DNA of 64,000 bases from Citricoccus alkalitolerans (GTDB lineage: Bacteria > Actinomycetota > Actinomycetes > Actinomycetales > Micrococcaceae), in NCBI RefSeq assembly GCF_039528175.1, contig NZ_BAAALH010000002.1, positions 1,178,001-1,242,000 of the forward strand, given 5' to 3'. Positions 7,743 to 16,286 of this stretch are shown piece after piece (position 1 is the stretch's first letter; each line of letters starts with the position of its first letter). Both the position numbers and the translations under genes were made by a program. The notes under the pieces are model-generated. The model was not told where the DNA came from. It saw nothing but the letters and a program-made list of their open reading frames with translations, and did not search any database.

Positions 7743-9386
7743 GTGCCGGGAGCGCACATCACCGCCGCGGACTGGGGTTGGCGCCACGCCGGCCGGCCGG
7801 TTCCCGCCGTCGCGGGTCTGGACCTGGAGGTGCCGGCCGGGCAGAAGGTCCTGCTGGCTGGCCCTTCCGGCGCCGGCAAGTCCACCCTGCTCTACGCCCT
7901 TGCCGGAGTGCTGGACCCCGCTGACGAGTCCGAGGAGACCGGTTCCCTGTGGGTGGACGGCACCGTGTCGCGTGAGCTGCGCGGCCACGCCGGGCTGGTG
8001 CAGCAGGATCCCGAGACCCAGGTGATCCTGTCCCGCGTCGGTGATGATGCGGCGTTCGGCGCTGAGAACCTGCTGGTGCCGCGGGAGCAGATCTGGGACC
8101 GCGTCCTGGACGCCCTGGACGCCGTGGGGCTGGGAGAGGACCAGGGGATCTCCCTGGCCCGGGACACCTCGCGATTGTCCGGCGGACAGAAGCAGCGCCT
8201 GGCCCTCGCCGGGATTCTGGCGATGCGCCCGCCGTTGATCCTGCTGGACGAGCCCACCGCCAACCTGGATCCGTCCGGGGTGCTGGAGGTCCGCGACGCC
8301 GTGCTCGCCGTGGCCGGGCGGACCGGCGCGACCCTGCTCGTGGTCGAGCATCGCCTCGCCGTCTGGGCCGACCACGTGGACCGCATGCTCGTCCTGGAAC
8401 CCGGCGGCGGGATCAGCCACGACGGCTCTCCGGGCGAGCTCCTCGCCCCGGGCCCCGTCCGGGACGAGCTGGCCGCCGCGGGCGTCTGGGTGCCTGGCCG
8501 TGTTCCAGCACCGACCACCCCCACCCCTCGCGACTGGAGGTCGAATTCGCACCGGAATGGGCCCGGCATCGGCCAAAATCGGGGCGATATTGACCTCCAG
8601 ATGCAGGGGGGAGTGGAGGGCAGACACGGGACGACGCCGGCGCCCTCCGGTGCACTGTTGACCGCTCGTGGCCTGGCCGTCTCCAGGGAGCCCGTGAAAC
8701 CGGGATGGCGCCGGCGCCTCGGTCCCACCCCGACGCCGGTCCAGCGGGACCTGGACCTGGAGCTGGGGGCCGGCGAGGCCGTCGTCGTGACCGGGGCCAA
8801 CGGCAGTGGAAAATCCACGCTGCTGCTGACCCTGGCCGGTCTGATCCCCTCCCACGCGGGCACGCTCACCGCGGGGACCGCGCTCAAGGGGGAGCGGGCC
8901 GGCAACCTGCCGGACGATCCGCACCGGTGGAAGGCCGCCGACCTGGTCAGCCGGATCGGCACCGTCTTCCAGGAGCCCGAGCATCAGTTCGTCGCCACCA
9001 CCGTGCGGGACGAGTTGCTGTTCGGTCCACGCCACGCCCGCGATCCCGAGACCGGGCAACGCCTGTTCACGGAGGAGCAGGCTGCCGCGCGGGCTGATGG
9101 GCTGCTGGCGGCGCTGAATCTGGAATCGCTGGCCGAGGTCAACCCGTTCACGCTCTCCGGCGGGGAGAAGCGGCGGCTGTCCGTCGCCACGGTACTGGCC
9201 GCCGGCCCCGACGTGGTGTTCCTCGACGAGCCGACGTTCGGCCAGGACGCCAACACGTGGGCCGTGCTCACGGGCTTGCTGCGCGGGCTGGTGGCCGAGG
9301 GCCGCTCGGTGCTGGCCGTGACCCATGATGCCGACTTCGCCGCCGCGCTCGACGCCCGGGTGGTCGAGCTGGAGGTGGCCGCGTGA
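7743..9386 (+). CDS. ykoD: ECF transporter ATP-binding protein with two nucleotide-binding domains (YkoD)
   Basis: Energises the ECF importer. Two ABC ATPase domains are fused in one 547-residue chain. Domain 1: Walker A GPSGAGKST (about residue 40), signature LSGGQKQR, Walker B LILLDEP. Domain 2: Walker A GANGSGKST (about residue 355), signature LSGGEKRR, Walker B VVFLDEP. The linker between them (about residues 255-300) contains a stretch encoded by an in-frame palindrome (8534-8600) unlike the flanking sequence. GTG start 3 bases after ykoE; the stop overlaps ykoC (GTGA). Confidence 0.93.
   Translation: MPGAHITAADWGWRHAGRPVPAVAGLDLEVPAGQKVLLAGPSGAGKSTLLYALAGVLDPADESEETGSLWVDGTVSRELRGHAGLVQQDPETQVILSRVGDDAAFGAENLLVPREQIWDRVLDALDAVGLGEDQGISLARDTSRLSGGQKQRLALAGILAMRPPLILLDEPTANLDPSGVLEVRDAVLAVAGRTGATLLVVEHRLAVWADHVDRMLVLEPGGGISHDGSPGELLAPGPVRDELAAAGVWVPGRVPAPTTPTPRDWRSNSHRNGPGIGQNRGDIDLQMQGGVEGRHGTTPAPSGALLTARGLAVSREPVKPGWRRRLGPTPTPVQRDLDLELGAGEAVVVTGANGSGKSTLLLTLAGLIPSHAGTLTAGTALKGERAGNLPDDPHRWKAADLVSRIGTVFQEPEHQFVATTVRDELLFGPRHARDPETGQRLFTEEQAAARADGLLAALNLESLAEVNPFTLSGGEKRRLSVATVLAAGPDVVFLDEPTFGQDANTWAVLTGLLRGLVAEGRSVLAVTHDADFAAALDARVVELEVAA
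8534..8600. repeat. Palindromic element inside the ykoD reading frame
   Basis: Inverted repeat with 17-base arms, 14 matching (8534-8550 and 8584-8600, outer nine bases CTGGAGGTC / GACCTCCAG perfect), separated by about 33 bases. It lies in the linker between the two ATPase domains and keeps the frame open, encoding a hydrophilic Asn/Gly/Gln-rich peptide. It looks like a short mobile palindrome inserted at a tolerant site; other copies were not seen in this window. Confidence 0.55.
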
Positions 9387-10195
9387 CGGTGCCTGTTGCC
9401 ACTCTCAGGGCTCCCTCCCGGCCTGTGGCCGGCTCGGCCTTCGAGCGTGCCAACCCCCTGGCCAAGCTCGCGGCTCTGCTGCCGGTGACGGCGGTGCTGG
9501 TGGCGACGATGGATTGGGTGTCCTCCGGGATCGTCCTGGTGGCCGCCGTGGTCCTGTTGCCGTTGTCCGGGATCCGGGTCGGCGAGTTCTTCCGGCGGGC
9601 CTGGGTCCTGGTGGCGGCCGCGCTGGTGTCCGCGTGGGGCACGGCCCTGGTGGGGGAGGACTCCGGGCCCATGCTGTTCGAGGCGGGACCGGTGAGTATC
9701 TCGGAGGGCTCGGTCCTGGCCGGGTTGGCCACGGGGCTGCGCATCCTCGCAGTGGCGCTGCCCGGCGTGATGGTCTTCATCACCACCGACCCCACCGACC
9801 TGGCCGACGCCCTGTCACAACGATTGCGACTGCCCGCACGCTTCGTCCTCGGCTCCCTCGCGGCCTTCCGGCTGCTGGGCGTGCTGACGGAGGAATGGCG
9901 GACCCTCGGCCAAGCCCGGCGGGCCCGAGGCGTCGGTGCCGGGGGCAACCCGCTCCGCCGGCTGGGATCCTGGCTCGGTCAGGTGTTCGGACTCATGGTG
10001 CAGGCCATCCGCCGGGCGACCAAGCTCGCCGTCACGATGGAGGCCCGAGGATTCGGAACCGGCGACCGCACCTGGGCGAGGGAGTCGCCGTTCGGTGCGC
10101 TAGACGTCTGGGTAGTCCTGGGCGGCGTCGGACTGGCTGCCATGGCGGTCGGCCTGTCCGTGGCCACCGGGGCGTTCAACCTCGTCTGGGCTTGA
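9383..10195 (+). CDS. ykoC: ECF transporter transmembrane T component (YkoC/CbiQ-like)
   Basis: Energy-coupling membrane subunit that joins the YkoE S component to the YkoD ATPases. 270 residues, five or six hydrophobic helices, and the T-component coupling motif in the cytosolic region (AFRLLGVLTEEWRTLGQARR ... ARG; later MVQAIRRATKLAVTMEARGF). GTG start overlaps the ykoD stop by 4 bases. Last gene of the riboswitch-controlled operon. Confidence 0.92.
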   Translation: MTVPVATLRAPSRPVAGSAFERANPLAKLAALLPVTAVLVATMDWVSSGIVLVAAVVLLPLSGIRVGEFFRRAWVLVAAALVSAWGTALVGEDSGPMLFEAGPVSISEGSVLAGLATGLRILAVALPGVMVFITTDPTDLADALSQRLRLPARFVLGSLAAFRLLGVLTEEWRTLGQARRARGVGAGGNPLRRLGSWLGQVFGLMVQAIRRATKLAVTMEARGFGTGDRTWARESPFGALDVWVVLGGVGLAAMAVGLSVATGAFNLVWA

Positions 10196-10249
10196 CACGG
10201 CGGATGGTGTTGGGCTGCTCCTGAGATTTCGGACGCTCCTGACGCACCG

Positions 10250-10495
10250 TCAGAAGTGCACTGAACTACGCTCGACGGCTTCAAACAACTCATCCAGGCT
10301 GCCCACGGGAGTGACCATCGTCGAGGATGGCGACGATTCGGGGCGGGTGGACGTCGACTCACTCGGGGTGGTGGCTGGGGACGTGGTCTCAGATGCCCCT
10401 TGTTCCGCCTCGCTGCCACAGCCCGTCAGGACGAACCCAGCCGTCAAAATCAGCACTGCGCTTCCGGTCGGAACTGAACGCAAATTCCCCGCCAT
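10250..10495 (-). CDS. Small secreted lipoprotein, function unknown
   Basis: 81 residues with a clear lipoprotein signal: hydrophobic segment SAVLILTAGFVLTGC, with the lipobox cysteine at about residue 26. The mature part of about 55 residues is Ser/Thr/Glu-rich and low in complexity. A GAGGGGG precedes the ATG. It converges with ykoC with only 54 bases between them. No family recognised; probably a surface-anchored small protein. Confidence 0.6.
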   Translation of the reverse strand: MAGNLRSVPTGSAVLILTAGFVLTGCGSEAEQGASETTSPATTPSESTSTRPESSPSSTMVTPVGSLDELFEAVERSSVHF

Positions 10496-10819
10496 ATGAA
10501 CCCCCTCTGATCGTCGTCCGGTTCTTTCACCCTACTGGCGCACGCATGTGGCCGGAACGGCCACCACAAGGCGGTTCACCCTCCGTGTCCTGTAGTTCCG
10601 GGCTTCTCGAACAGGCCGTCGTTCGGCTGAACGATCACCTATTCCAAAAGGGAATCCATATCAGGTTGGGCCTTGAGACCTTTCGCGGCAGGAGTGCCGG
10701 CTTTGGGCAGACGAGCGCGCCCAACATGCCGCGCAGCGGCAAAATCCGGCACTGCCGCCAACAATCAACTGAACTTCCGGTGGGAGAATGGCGGAGCACC
10801 GGACCGATCTAGGAGGGGA
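10496..10819. other. Intergenic stretch without a supported gene
   Basis: Divergent upstream region of the lipoprotein and HNH genes. I see ribosome binding sites for both neighbours but no convincing open reading frame, repeat or RNA structure. Confidence 0.6.
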
Positions 10820-11488
10820 ATGTCGCGCAACAGTGTGAGGGTTCTGCACGAGATCACCTGCCGCGGCTGCGGGATCACCTTCCGCGATCACAACCGCAAC
10901 CGGGCGTACTGCAGCGACTTCTGTCGGCTGCTGTACATGGAGTCCCGGATGTTCCGGTGCTCGTACTGCGACACCGACGAAACTCTGGATTTGGCAGCTT
11001 CGTTCCAGTTGCAGGCCTCTGGGAACTATGAAAACTCCACCCGACGGGCGTTCGTCGTCCGGCACCAGCCGTGCCGACGCGAGCTGCTGGACCGGCATGA
11101 GAGGGACCTGGGCTGCCGTTGCAAGAGTTGCCAGGCCGAGGCCGGCCTGCCGCCGACGCGGCCGTTCAAGGTGCCGCCGAAGGGTCCCCGCCGGTCCATC
11201 GGCTACCGCCGACACGCTCCGGAGGTGTATGCCCGCGACGGGCTGCTCTGTCAGATCTGCGGGTTACCTACCGAGCCGGACGCTCACCCCTCTGGCGACA
11301 CGTATCCGAGCCTGGACCACGATGTGCCCCTCCACGAGGGCGGTATGGACGACATCGAGAACCTGCGCACCACGCACCGGTGGTGCAACATCAAACGCAA
11401 CGGCAGCCCCTTGTGGGGCTCGATGGACGATGAGGCGATCCGGCGGCTGGCCCGGGAACGGTTCGTCCATCTGCTCCCCGTCGACTGA
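10820..11488 (+). CDS. HNH endonuclease with N-terminal zinc-finger-like cysteines
   Basis: 222-residue protein. The C-terminal half is an HNH nuclease domain: CQICG, then SLDHDVPLHEGG, then a TTHRWCNIKR tail, i.e. two CxxC-type metal-binding pairs around the D-H catalytic strand. The N-terminal half has two more cysteine clusters (CRGCGITF...YCSDFC and CSYC), and CRCKSC lies in between. The ATG at 10820 is chosen because AGGAGGGG stands 2-9 bases upstream; the frame extends further up but has no such signal. Likely an accessory or defence-type nuclease, or a stand-alone homing-type HNH protein; exact target unknown. Confidence 0.8.
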   Translation: MSRNSVRVLHEITCRGCGITFRDHNRNRAYCSDFCRLLYMESRMFRCSYCDTDETLDLAASFQLQASGNYENSTRRAFVVRHQPCRRELLDRHERDLGCRCKSCQAEAGLPPTRPFKVPPKGPRRSIGYRRHAPEVYARDGLLCQICGLPTEPDAHPSGDTYPSLDHDVPLHEGGMDDIENLRTTHRWCNIKRNGSPLWGSMDDEAIRRLARERFVHLLPVD

Positions 11489-11718
11489 GCCAGCCACGGC
11501 CATCCAATCCCGCTCATGGCGGTTAGGGCTGCCCATAGTCACCGGCAGCCAGAGCGCGGACCTGGACAGGGTCGGGGATCCCGAGTGGATCCCGGCCAGG
11601 ATGGAGCCAACCCGGTCCGGGATCCCCATGCGGGCGGCCTTCCCCTCAGATAGCGGCCGTGGTGGCGCGAGCTAACCACGCGGCCCTCAGCGTGCAACTA
11701 AATCTACAACCGGAGAAA

Positions 11719-13176
11719 ATGCCCAATCGGGTATACCCGCCGACGGATTCAGTCGCGGTCTGTGATGGACTTGAGGCCATGACCTGGTTGGAACGTTTCG
11801 GGCACGAAGGAAGATATTCCTCGGTTAGTCGCCGCACTGATCCCTTTCAACCCTTGTTTCAGCTGCCGCCCCTCCGGTGCCTCGTGGGCCCCGACGCGGC
11901 GGGCAACGATGCGGCAGTGAGGGGACACCTCGAGTTCTTGAAGCATGCGGGGGTCGACCTGTCCGGCATTGACTTCGTGGAATTCGACCCGCACGGGGAC
12001 GGTACTGAGGACGATGTGTGGTTTCCCTACGAGACGGGGCTCTTCGGGTGGAGGTCTGGCAACCTGTGGCACACCTCGGGAAGCAGGCCGTGGCGCGAAG
12101 AATCGCTCCGCGACTTCAGGGCCCGGTCCGGACTGCCCCGCGAGCAGGCGCAAGCCGAGCACTTGTGGATCGAGGCAGCTCGGAGTGTCCCGGATGTCCA
12201 TATGTTCATGACGTCACAACCTGAGTTCCTACGAAAGCCCTTCAACGACGGAGTATTCACCGTTGACTCTTCGGACGGCATGGCGGCCCTAGGGCTGCAC
12301 CAGCGGCTGAGCGGACGTACGATACTCCCTGGTCCAATCGCGATGGTAGGGGTCTGGCAGATCGCCCGGCCCGAACTGCTCTCGACTGAGACGTTTCTCC
12401 CTGAGCTCGATCGTGTGCAGCACCAAACCCGGAGACATGGCCCCCCAAAGGTGTTCGACCTGCTGGCCAGCGCTTCAGGGCGCTTCAGCCGATGCCTGGC
12501 GATTCGAGACCGCCTAATTGCCAGCTATTCCATTCGGGGATGGGCGGAGCGAACCGAGGACCCCGCCGAGCTCGTCGCGGACTTCGCCCTCCAGCTCAGC
12601 GGGCTCATCGATGCGCTGCTCCGTGCGGTCAATGACGCCCTCGGCAGGCCCATCGAGAGCGATACGCAGGTGAAGACCAGCAAAAACGACCTAAAAAAGT
12701 TGAGCAAGGGGGCGCCTGCAGCCTTGCGCGAGGCTCTCCTCCAGGAGGACTTCAAGCACTTCAACTGGGCTGTCTCCAAGCTGAGGAATACCATCCACGC
12801 CCAAAGCCTGGGAAAAGGCACCGAGGGCGGTGTCGGGCGTACTGGACCGACCGTGGCCCTGCCCGTGGACATCTCCGACGGCATCAGAGAGAACGCCGAG
12901 GCGCTGGGGAGCCACGACCGTTGGATGAAGGACCCACCGCTGCAGGGCGCCAACGGCTCCAGGATGCGCGGGGCAAGGATCCATGCACCGCTCGTCGTCG
13001 AGGATCTTCTGGTCCTCGCCATGGGTTTCATTCGAAGGATCGTCTCGGCGACCCCTTGGCCCGCGGACGGGCCAGATCTTCGGGAAGGCTGGCGCTTCCG
13101 CCCGAAGGCCCATCATCACATGCTGTTGTCCAAGCTGTACGGCCTGGAGCACCTTTTGGACCCCCAGCCTGCGTGA
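11719..13176 (+). CDS. Hypothetical protein of unknown function, possible HEPN-like C-terminal region
   Basis: 485 residues from the ATG at 11719 (GGAG close upstream); a GTG at 11659 is an alternative start. No signal peptide or membrane helix. I do not recognise the family. The C-terminal third is helical and charged and includes NDLKKLSKGAPAALREALL and SKLRNTIHAQSLG, the latter resembling the conserved Arg-Asn...His helix of HEPN-fold proteins, although the Arg-His spacing is shorter than the classic Rx4-6H. GC content drops locally and rare codons are more frequent than in the flanking core genes, consistent with horizontal acquisition. Neighbours are an HNH nuclease and, downstream, an IS-end remnant. 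Confidence 0.6.
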   Translation: MPNRVYPPTDSVAVCDGLEAMTWLERFGHEGRYSSVSRRTDPFQPLFQLPPLRCLVGPDAAGNDAAVRGHLEFLKHAGVDLSGIDFVEFDPHGDGTEDDVWFPYETGLFGWRSGNLWHTSGSRPWREESLRDFRARSGLPREQAQAEHLWIEAARSVPDVHMFMTSQPEFLRKPFNDGVFTVDSSDGMAALGLHQRLSGRTILPGPIAMVGVWQIARPELLSTETFLPELDRVQHQTRRHGPPKVFDLLASASGRFSRCLAIRDRLIASYSIRGWAERTEDPAELVADFALQLSGLIDALLRAVNDALGRPIESDTQVKTSKNDLKKLSKGAPAALREALLQEDFKHFNWAVSKLRNTIHAQSLGKGTEGGVGRTGPTVALPVDISDGIRENAEALGSHDRWMKDPPLQGANGSRMRGARIHAPLVVEDLLVLAMGFIRRIVSATPWPADGPDLREGWRFRPKAHHHMLLSKLYGLEHLLDPQPA

Positions 13177-13218
13177 TGAGCCGCAAGAGCCCCACAAGGT
13201 CTCTAGCCGGGTCTCGTT

Positions 13219-13298
13219 CTCAGAAGTCGACGGCACTGATGCCAAAAGTGCTCCGCACTGCTCGCACAGGTGACGTAGAGACTGCGCCGTAAGCGGAT
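13219..13298. repeat. IS-end-like remnant, copy A
   Basis: About 80 bases closely related to 20632-20715: both begin TCAGAAGTCGACGGCACTGA, continue with a second degenerate CAGAAGTG-type copy, then GGTGACGT, and end at GGATCC. Multiple internal copies of CAGAAGTG resemble the repeated terminal binding sites of IS21-family elements, but no transposase is attached. Same orientation as copy B. Confidence 0.5.
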
Positions 13299-13341
13299 CC
13301 TCAGGCGGTCAATACTGAGTGGGTGGCGGCGCTTCGGGAGT

Positions 13342-13500
13342 TCAAGGTTTATCGGGTGCACCCGGAACTCCATGGTCGATTTCAAACTGGCATTCGCTGC
13401 ACACTGATGGCTTGTCATTCTCGGGTAGGTGTTCTCGCCAGTCATGGCCGCAGGCCGGGCAGTCTCCGTGCCACGGATTACTCTTCGTGAATGGCCACAT
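13342..13500 (-). CDS. Zinc-ribbon microprotein
   Basis: 52 residues starting MWPFTKSNPWHGDCPACGHD. Two CxxC pairs (CPAC and CSEC) about 20 residues apart form a probable zinc ribbon, with HDWREHLPEN between them and a conserved-looking FEIDHG after the second pair. Small actinobacterial proteins with this layout are known by pattern but I cannot name a function. The ATG at 13500 is preferred; the frame runs further upstream to a TTG at 13557. It is divergent from the sulfur transporter gene. Confidence 0.55.
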   Translation of the reverse strand: MWPFTKSNPWHGDCPACGHDWREHLPENDKPSVCSECQFEIDHGVPGAPDKP

Positions 13501-13644
13501 ACTCTCTATTCTCGATTCTCGGCAGGGCGGCTCCCAGTTCCGAAAGACGATCCCCAAACTGATCTCTTCGGAAATGCTTCCTTGAGGGTCGCGTCCTGTC
13601 AGGACAGGCCACGCCCAGGGTGCTCGGTGCTACTGTCAGGGCCC

Positions 13645-14880
13645 GTGAGCCAGTTTCAGTCGTATGACGCGATGTACCGGGCCCGGGTGGGGTTGGCCCC
13701 CGGCCCGGTCTTCGTCCTGTTGGGCGTGCTGTCGGCGGTCTACTTTGCCATCACGGGCACGGTGTGGGCGGTCACCGGTGAGTTCACTCGTCTCGGTGGA
13801 CACGTCGTGGAATGGTTGGGGGCGGACGCCCACGCCTGGCGGTACTACCAAGAGGTCACCACCCTGGACGGTAGTCCGGTCGACCGCACAGATGGGTGGA
13901 TCGTGATCGCCATGCTCGCCGGGTCGCTGATCGCGGCCCTGTACTCGGGCGACTTCCGGCTCCGACTGCCCCCGCTGAAGCGGCGGTTCGCCCAGGCGTT
14001 GGTCGGTGGCATCATCGCTGGATTCGGCGCCCGACTGGCGTACGGGTGCAATCTGGCGGCCATGTTCACCGGCATTCCGCAGTTCTCCCTGCACGCCTGG
14101 ATCTTCACGGCCACGACCGCACTAGGCACCCTGCTGGGCGTCCACATCATTAAGCAGCGGTGGTGGCGCGGGCCCACGCGCCCGGTCCCGGTGACTCCGG
14201 GCATGCCGGGTTCTGCAGCCGGCTCCCCGAAGAAGAAGACCACGCACCGGTCGATCGCGTCCGTGGTCGTGCTGGGCCTGGTGGCCGCGGCACTGGCGTA
14301 CGTCACCACCGGCCGGGGGATGTTGTCGGTGGCGATCGTGTTCGGCACCGTCTTCGGGATCCTGATCCAGCGAGGGCAGATCTGCTTCACGGCCGCGTTC
14401 CGCGATCTGTGGGTGACGCGCAAGACCAAGCTGAACGATGCGCTGATCCTGGGTTTGGCCGCGGCCGTGATCATGACGTGGCTGGTGCTGCAGATCGGCG
14501 GCATGGACCCGCTGACCAAGCCGGCCGGTATCGGCACCGTCATCGGCGGGATGCTGTTCGGGCTCGGGATCATGATGGCCGGTGCCTGCGAGACCGGCAT
14601 GATGTACCGGGCGATGGAAGGCCAGACCGCCGCCGTGGTGGCTTTCGTGGGCAATGTCATCGGCGCGACGGTGTTGGCCTACGGCTGGGACCACTGGGGC
14701 ATTTACGCCACCCTGGTGGCCCCGTCGCCGGCCTTCAACTTTTACCAAGCGTGGGGACCGTGGCCGGCCCTGGTCCTCTCGCTTGTGCTGCTCGGGCTCT
14801 GGGCCGCAGCCGTGAGGCCGCTGCGGCAGAGTCGGCACGAGCGGGTGCGCGTGAGCACGGAAACGGAACTGGTTAAATGA
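13645..14880 (+). CDS. YeeE/YedE family sulfur-compound (thiosulfate-type) transporter
   Basis: Integral membrane protein of the YeeE/YedE (DUF395) family, 411 residues with about nine helices. Family cysteines are present in their usual settings: RLAYGCNLAAMFTG, GQICFTAAFRDLW and AGACETGMMYRA. Characterised YeeE (TsuA) takes up thiosulfate by relaying sulfur along cysteines. The partner tusA-like gene overlaps the stop by 4 bases, the same pairing as yeeE-yeeD. Start GTG 13645 or ATG 13672; the weak Shine-Dalgarno does not decide it. The frame is open far upstream but without family sequence. Confidence 0.9.
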   Translation: MSQFQSYDAMYRARVGLAPGPVFVLLGVLSAVYFAITGTVWAVTGEFTRLGGHVVEWLGADAHAWRYYQEVTTLDGSPVDRTDGWIVIAMLAGSLIAALYSGDFRLRLPPLKRRFAQALVGGIIAGFGARLAYGCNLAAMFTGIPQFSLHAWIFTATTALGTLLGVHIIKQRWWRGPTRPVPVTPGMPGSAAGSPKKKTTHRSIASVVVLGLVAAALAYVTTGRGMLSVAIVFGTVFGILIQRGQICFTAAFRDLWVTRKTKLNDALILGLAAAVIMTWLVLQIGGMDPLTKPAGIGTVIGGMLFGLGIMMAGACETGMMYRAMEGQTAAVVAFVGNVIGATVLAYGWDHWGIYATLVAPSPAFNFYQAWGPWPALVLSLVLLGLWAAAVRPLRQSRHERVRVSTETELVK

Positions 14881-15188
14881 CCACCCCTGAGTACTACGCC
14901 CTCGACCTACGGGGTGAATCGTGCCCCTACCCGGTGATCCACACCCTCGAGGCGCTGCACGGAATAAAGCCCGGAGAGATCCTGCAGGTCCAAACCGACT
15001 GCCCGCAGGCCTACCGGAACATCCCCGACGATGCCACCGCCGCCGGCCATGAGCTGATGGCAGACCCCTCCCGTGAAGGCGCGGTCATGACGTTCACGTT
15101 CCGCCGCGGCGAGAAGGTCCTGGGCAAGCACCTCACTCAGGACAAACCACGTCGAAGCTGGTTCCGGCGGACAAAGACCACCAGATGA
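14877..15188 (+). CDS. TusA/YeeD-family sulfurtransferase
   Basis: 103 residues with the TusA fold signature: LDLRGESCPYPVIHTLEAL, the CPxP cysteine being residue 16, and the acidic DCPQAYRNIPDDA segment. The C-terminus is extended and basic. Cytosolic partner expected to accept sulfur from the YeeE transporter encoded immediately upstream (ATGA overlap) and pass it to biosynthesis. Confidence 0.9.
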   Translation: MTTPEYYALDLRGESCPYPVIHTLEALHGIKPGEILQVQTDCPQAYRNIPDDATAAGHELMADPSREGAVMTFTFRRGEKVLGKHLTQDKPRRSWFRRTKTTR

Positions 15189-15481
15189 ACCTGGCTGTCG
15201 CTCGAAGAACCACCCCTTGCCAGTCAGACTGCCCCGGCAGAGGATCCCGCATCGGAGATGAGTAGCACTACCGGCAGATAGCCTTGCGACCCAACGCACG
15301 TTTCAGCGCCAGCCTGTTGACGTCCTTCCACGTCAATGCCGGTCGTGATTCAACCACCACGGCGTATATTCACTTACAAGAGAAATTTGGGCATCCGCCC
15401 AGTGGTGCCTGCTGTGACCCAGTGTCCACGCCACCAGCGGAGAATCCGAGAAGAACAGTCGCGATCTACGAGAGGGCTGAT

Positions 15482-16087
15482 ATGGCATCGAGCGGATTGG
15501 CGTCATTGCAGGCTGTCGCTTACGACAAGCTGGACAGGTACACGTCCACGACCCGGGGTTATGCGTTCAACACATACGACAACCAAGACAACATTGATGC
15601 TCCGTTGGCGCCATCCGACGTGCTGATGGCCAACCTCCTGAGCCTGAGGCTCGGCGCAAGGGATGTCATCCCCCTGTTCATTGATGACGGTGGACCGGCC
15701 CAGGACCTCCGGGAAGCTCTGGACCACGCGCTGGTCGCATTGCGCGACGCTGAGTCGTTTGAGTCCTACGCGGATTTGTCTGCCCTGGAGGAGGCGATGG
15801 AAAGCCTTGCCGCGGCCAACGGGGCGGCTTTGCCGGTCAAGGGGTGGACTGCCGTGACCGTGTCCAAAGTCCTTCACCGGCGACGCCCCCACATGGTCCC
15901 CCTGATCGATTCGCGGGTCCGGAAGTTCTACGGTGCGAAGCGCTCAGAAGTGCCCTGGAAGGCACTGTGGGAGGACATCCGTGAAAACGCCGACTGGCTA
16001 GCCGCTTTGGCCTCCACGAAGACCACCCCGGATGGTCGGCCCCTCTCCGTCTTGCGTCTAGCGGACATCCTGATTTGGACACCATAG
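15482..16087 (+). CDS. DUF6308 family protein
   Basis: 201-residue soluble protein. The sequence (TTRGYAFNTYDNQDNIDAPL, GWTAVTVSKVLHRRRPHMVP, LIDSRVRKFYG) matches my memory of an actinobacterial DUF6308 family; function unknown. ATG chosen because GAGAGGG lies 7 bases upstream, while the longer frame to 15284 lacks one. Stands alone between the sulfur pair and a restriction nuclease; the conserved HRRRPHMVPLIDSRV resembles small proteins that occur in genomic islands. Confidence 0.7.
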   Translation: MASSGLASLQAVAYDKLDRYTSTTRGYAFNTYDNQDNIDAPLAPSDVLMANLLSLRLGARDVIPLFIDDGGPAQDLREALDHALVALRDAESFESYADLSALEEAMESLAAANGAALPVKGWTAVTVSKVLHRRRPHMVPLIDSRVRKFYGAKRSEVPWKALWEDIRENADWLAALASTKTTPDGRPLSVLRLADILIWTP

Positions 16088-16247
16088 ACACCTGGCGAGC
16101 TCAAGGTGTTCAAGGAATCCGGCCAGTTGTCTCTGCGATTCACACCAGAACGGCGTGGATCCGGAGCACTCATGCTACGACGACTGCGATGACGACGGGA
16201 CGGGGGGCGACTGCGTGAAGTAACTGACGGGGCCCTCGAGCAGAGTA

Positions 16248-16276
16248 ACCCCGGCTGGATCCGTTCCGGCCGGGGT
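16248..16276. terminator. Stem-loop between converging DUF6308 and Mrr-type genes
   Basis: Stem ACCCCGGC / GCCGGGGT around a 13-base loop, followed by TCTTC. Placed between two converging genes, 11 bases from the nuclease stop; likely bidirectional. Confidence 0.55.
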
Positions 16277-16286
16277 CTTCGCCGCT

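Noticed and set aside
13203..13445. 80-residue minus-strand frame spanning the IS-end remnant
   Set aside because: Covers the repeat and overlaps the zinc-ribbon gene region without domain or Shine-Dalgarno support.
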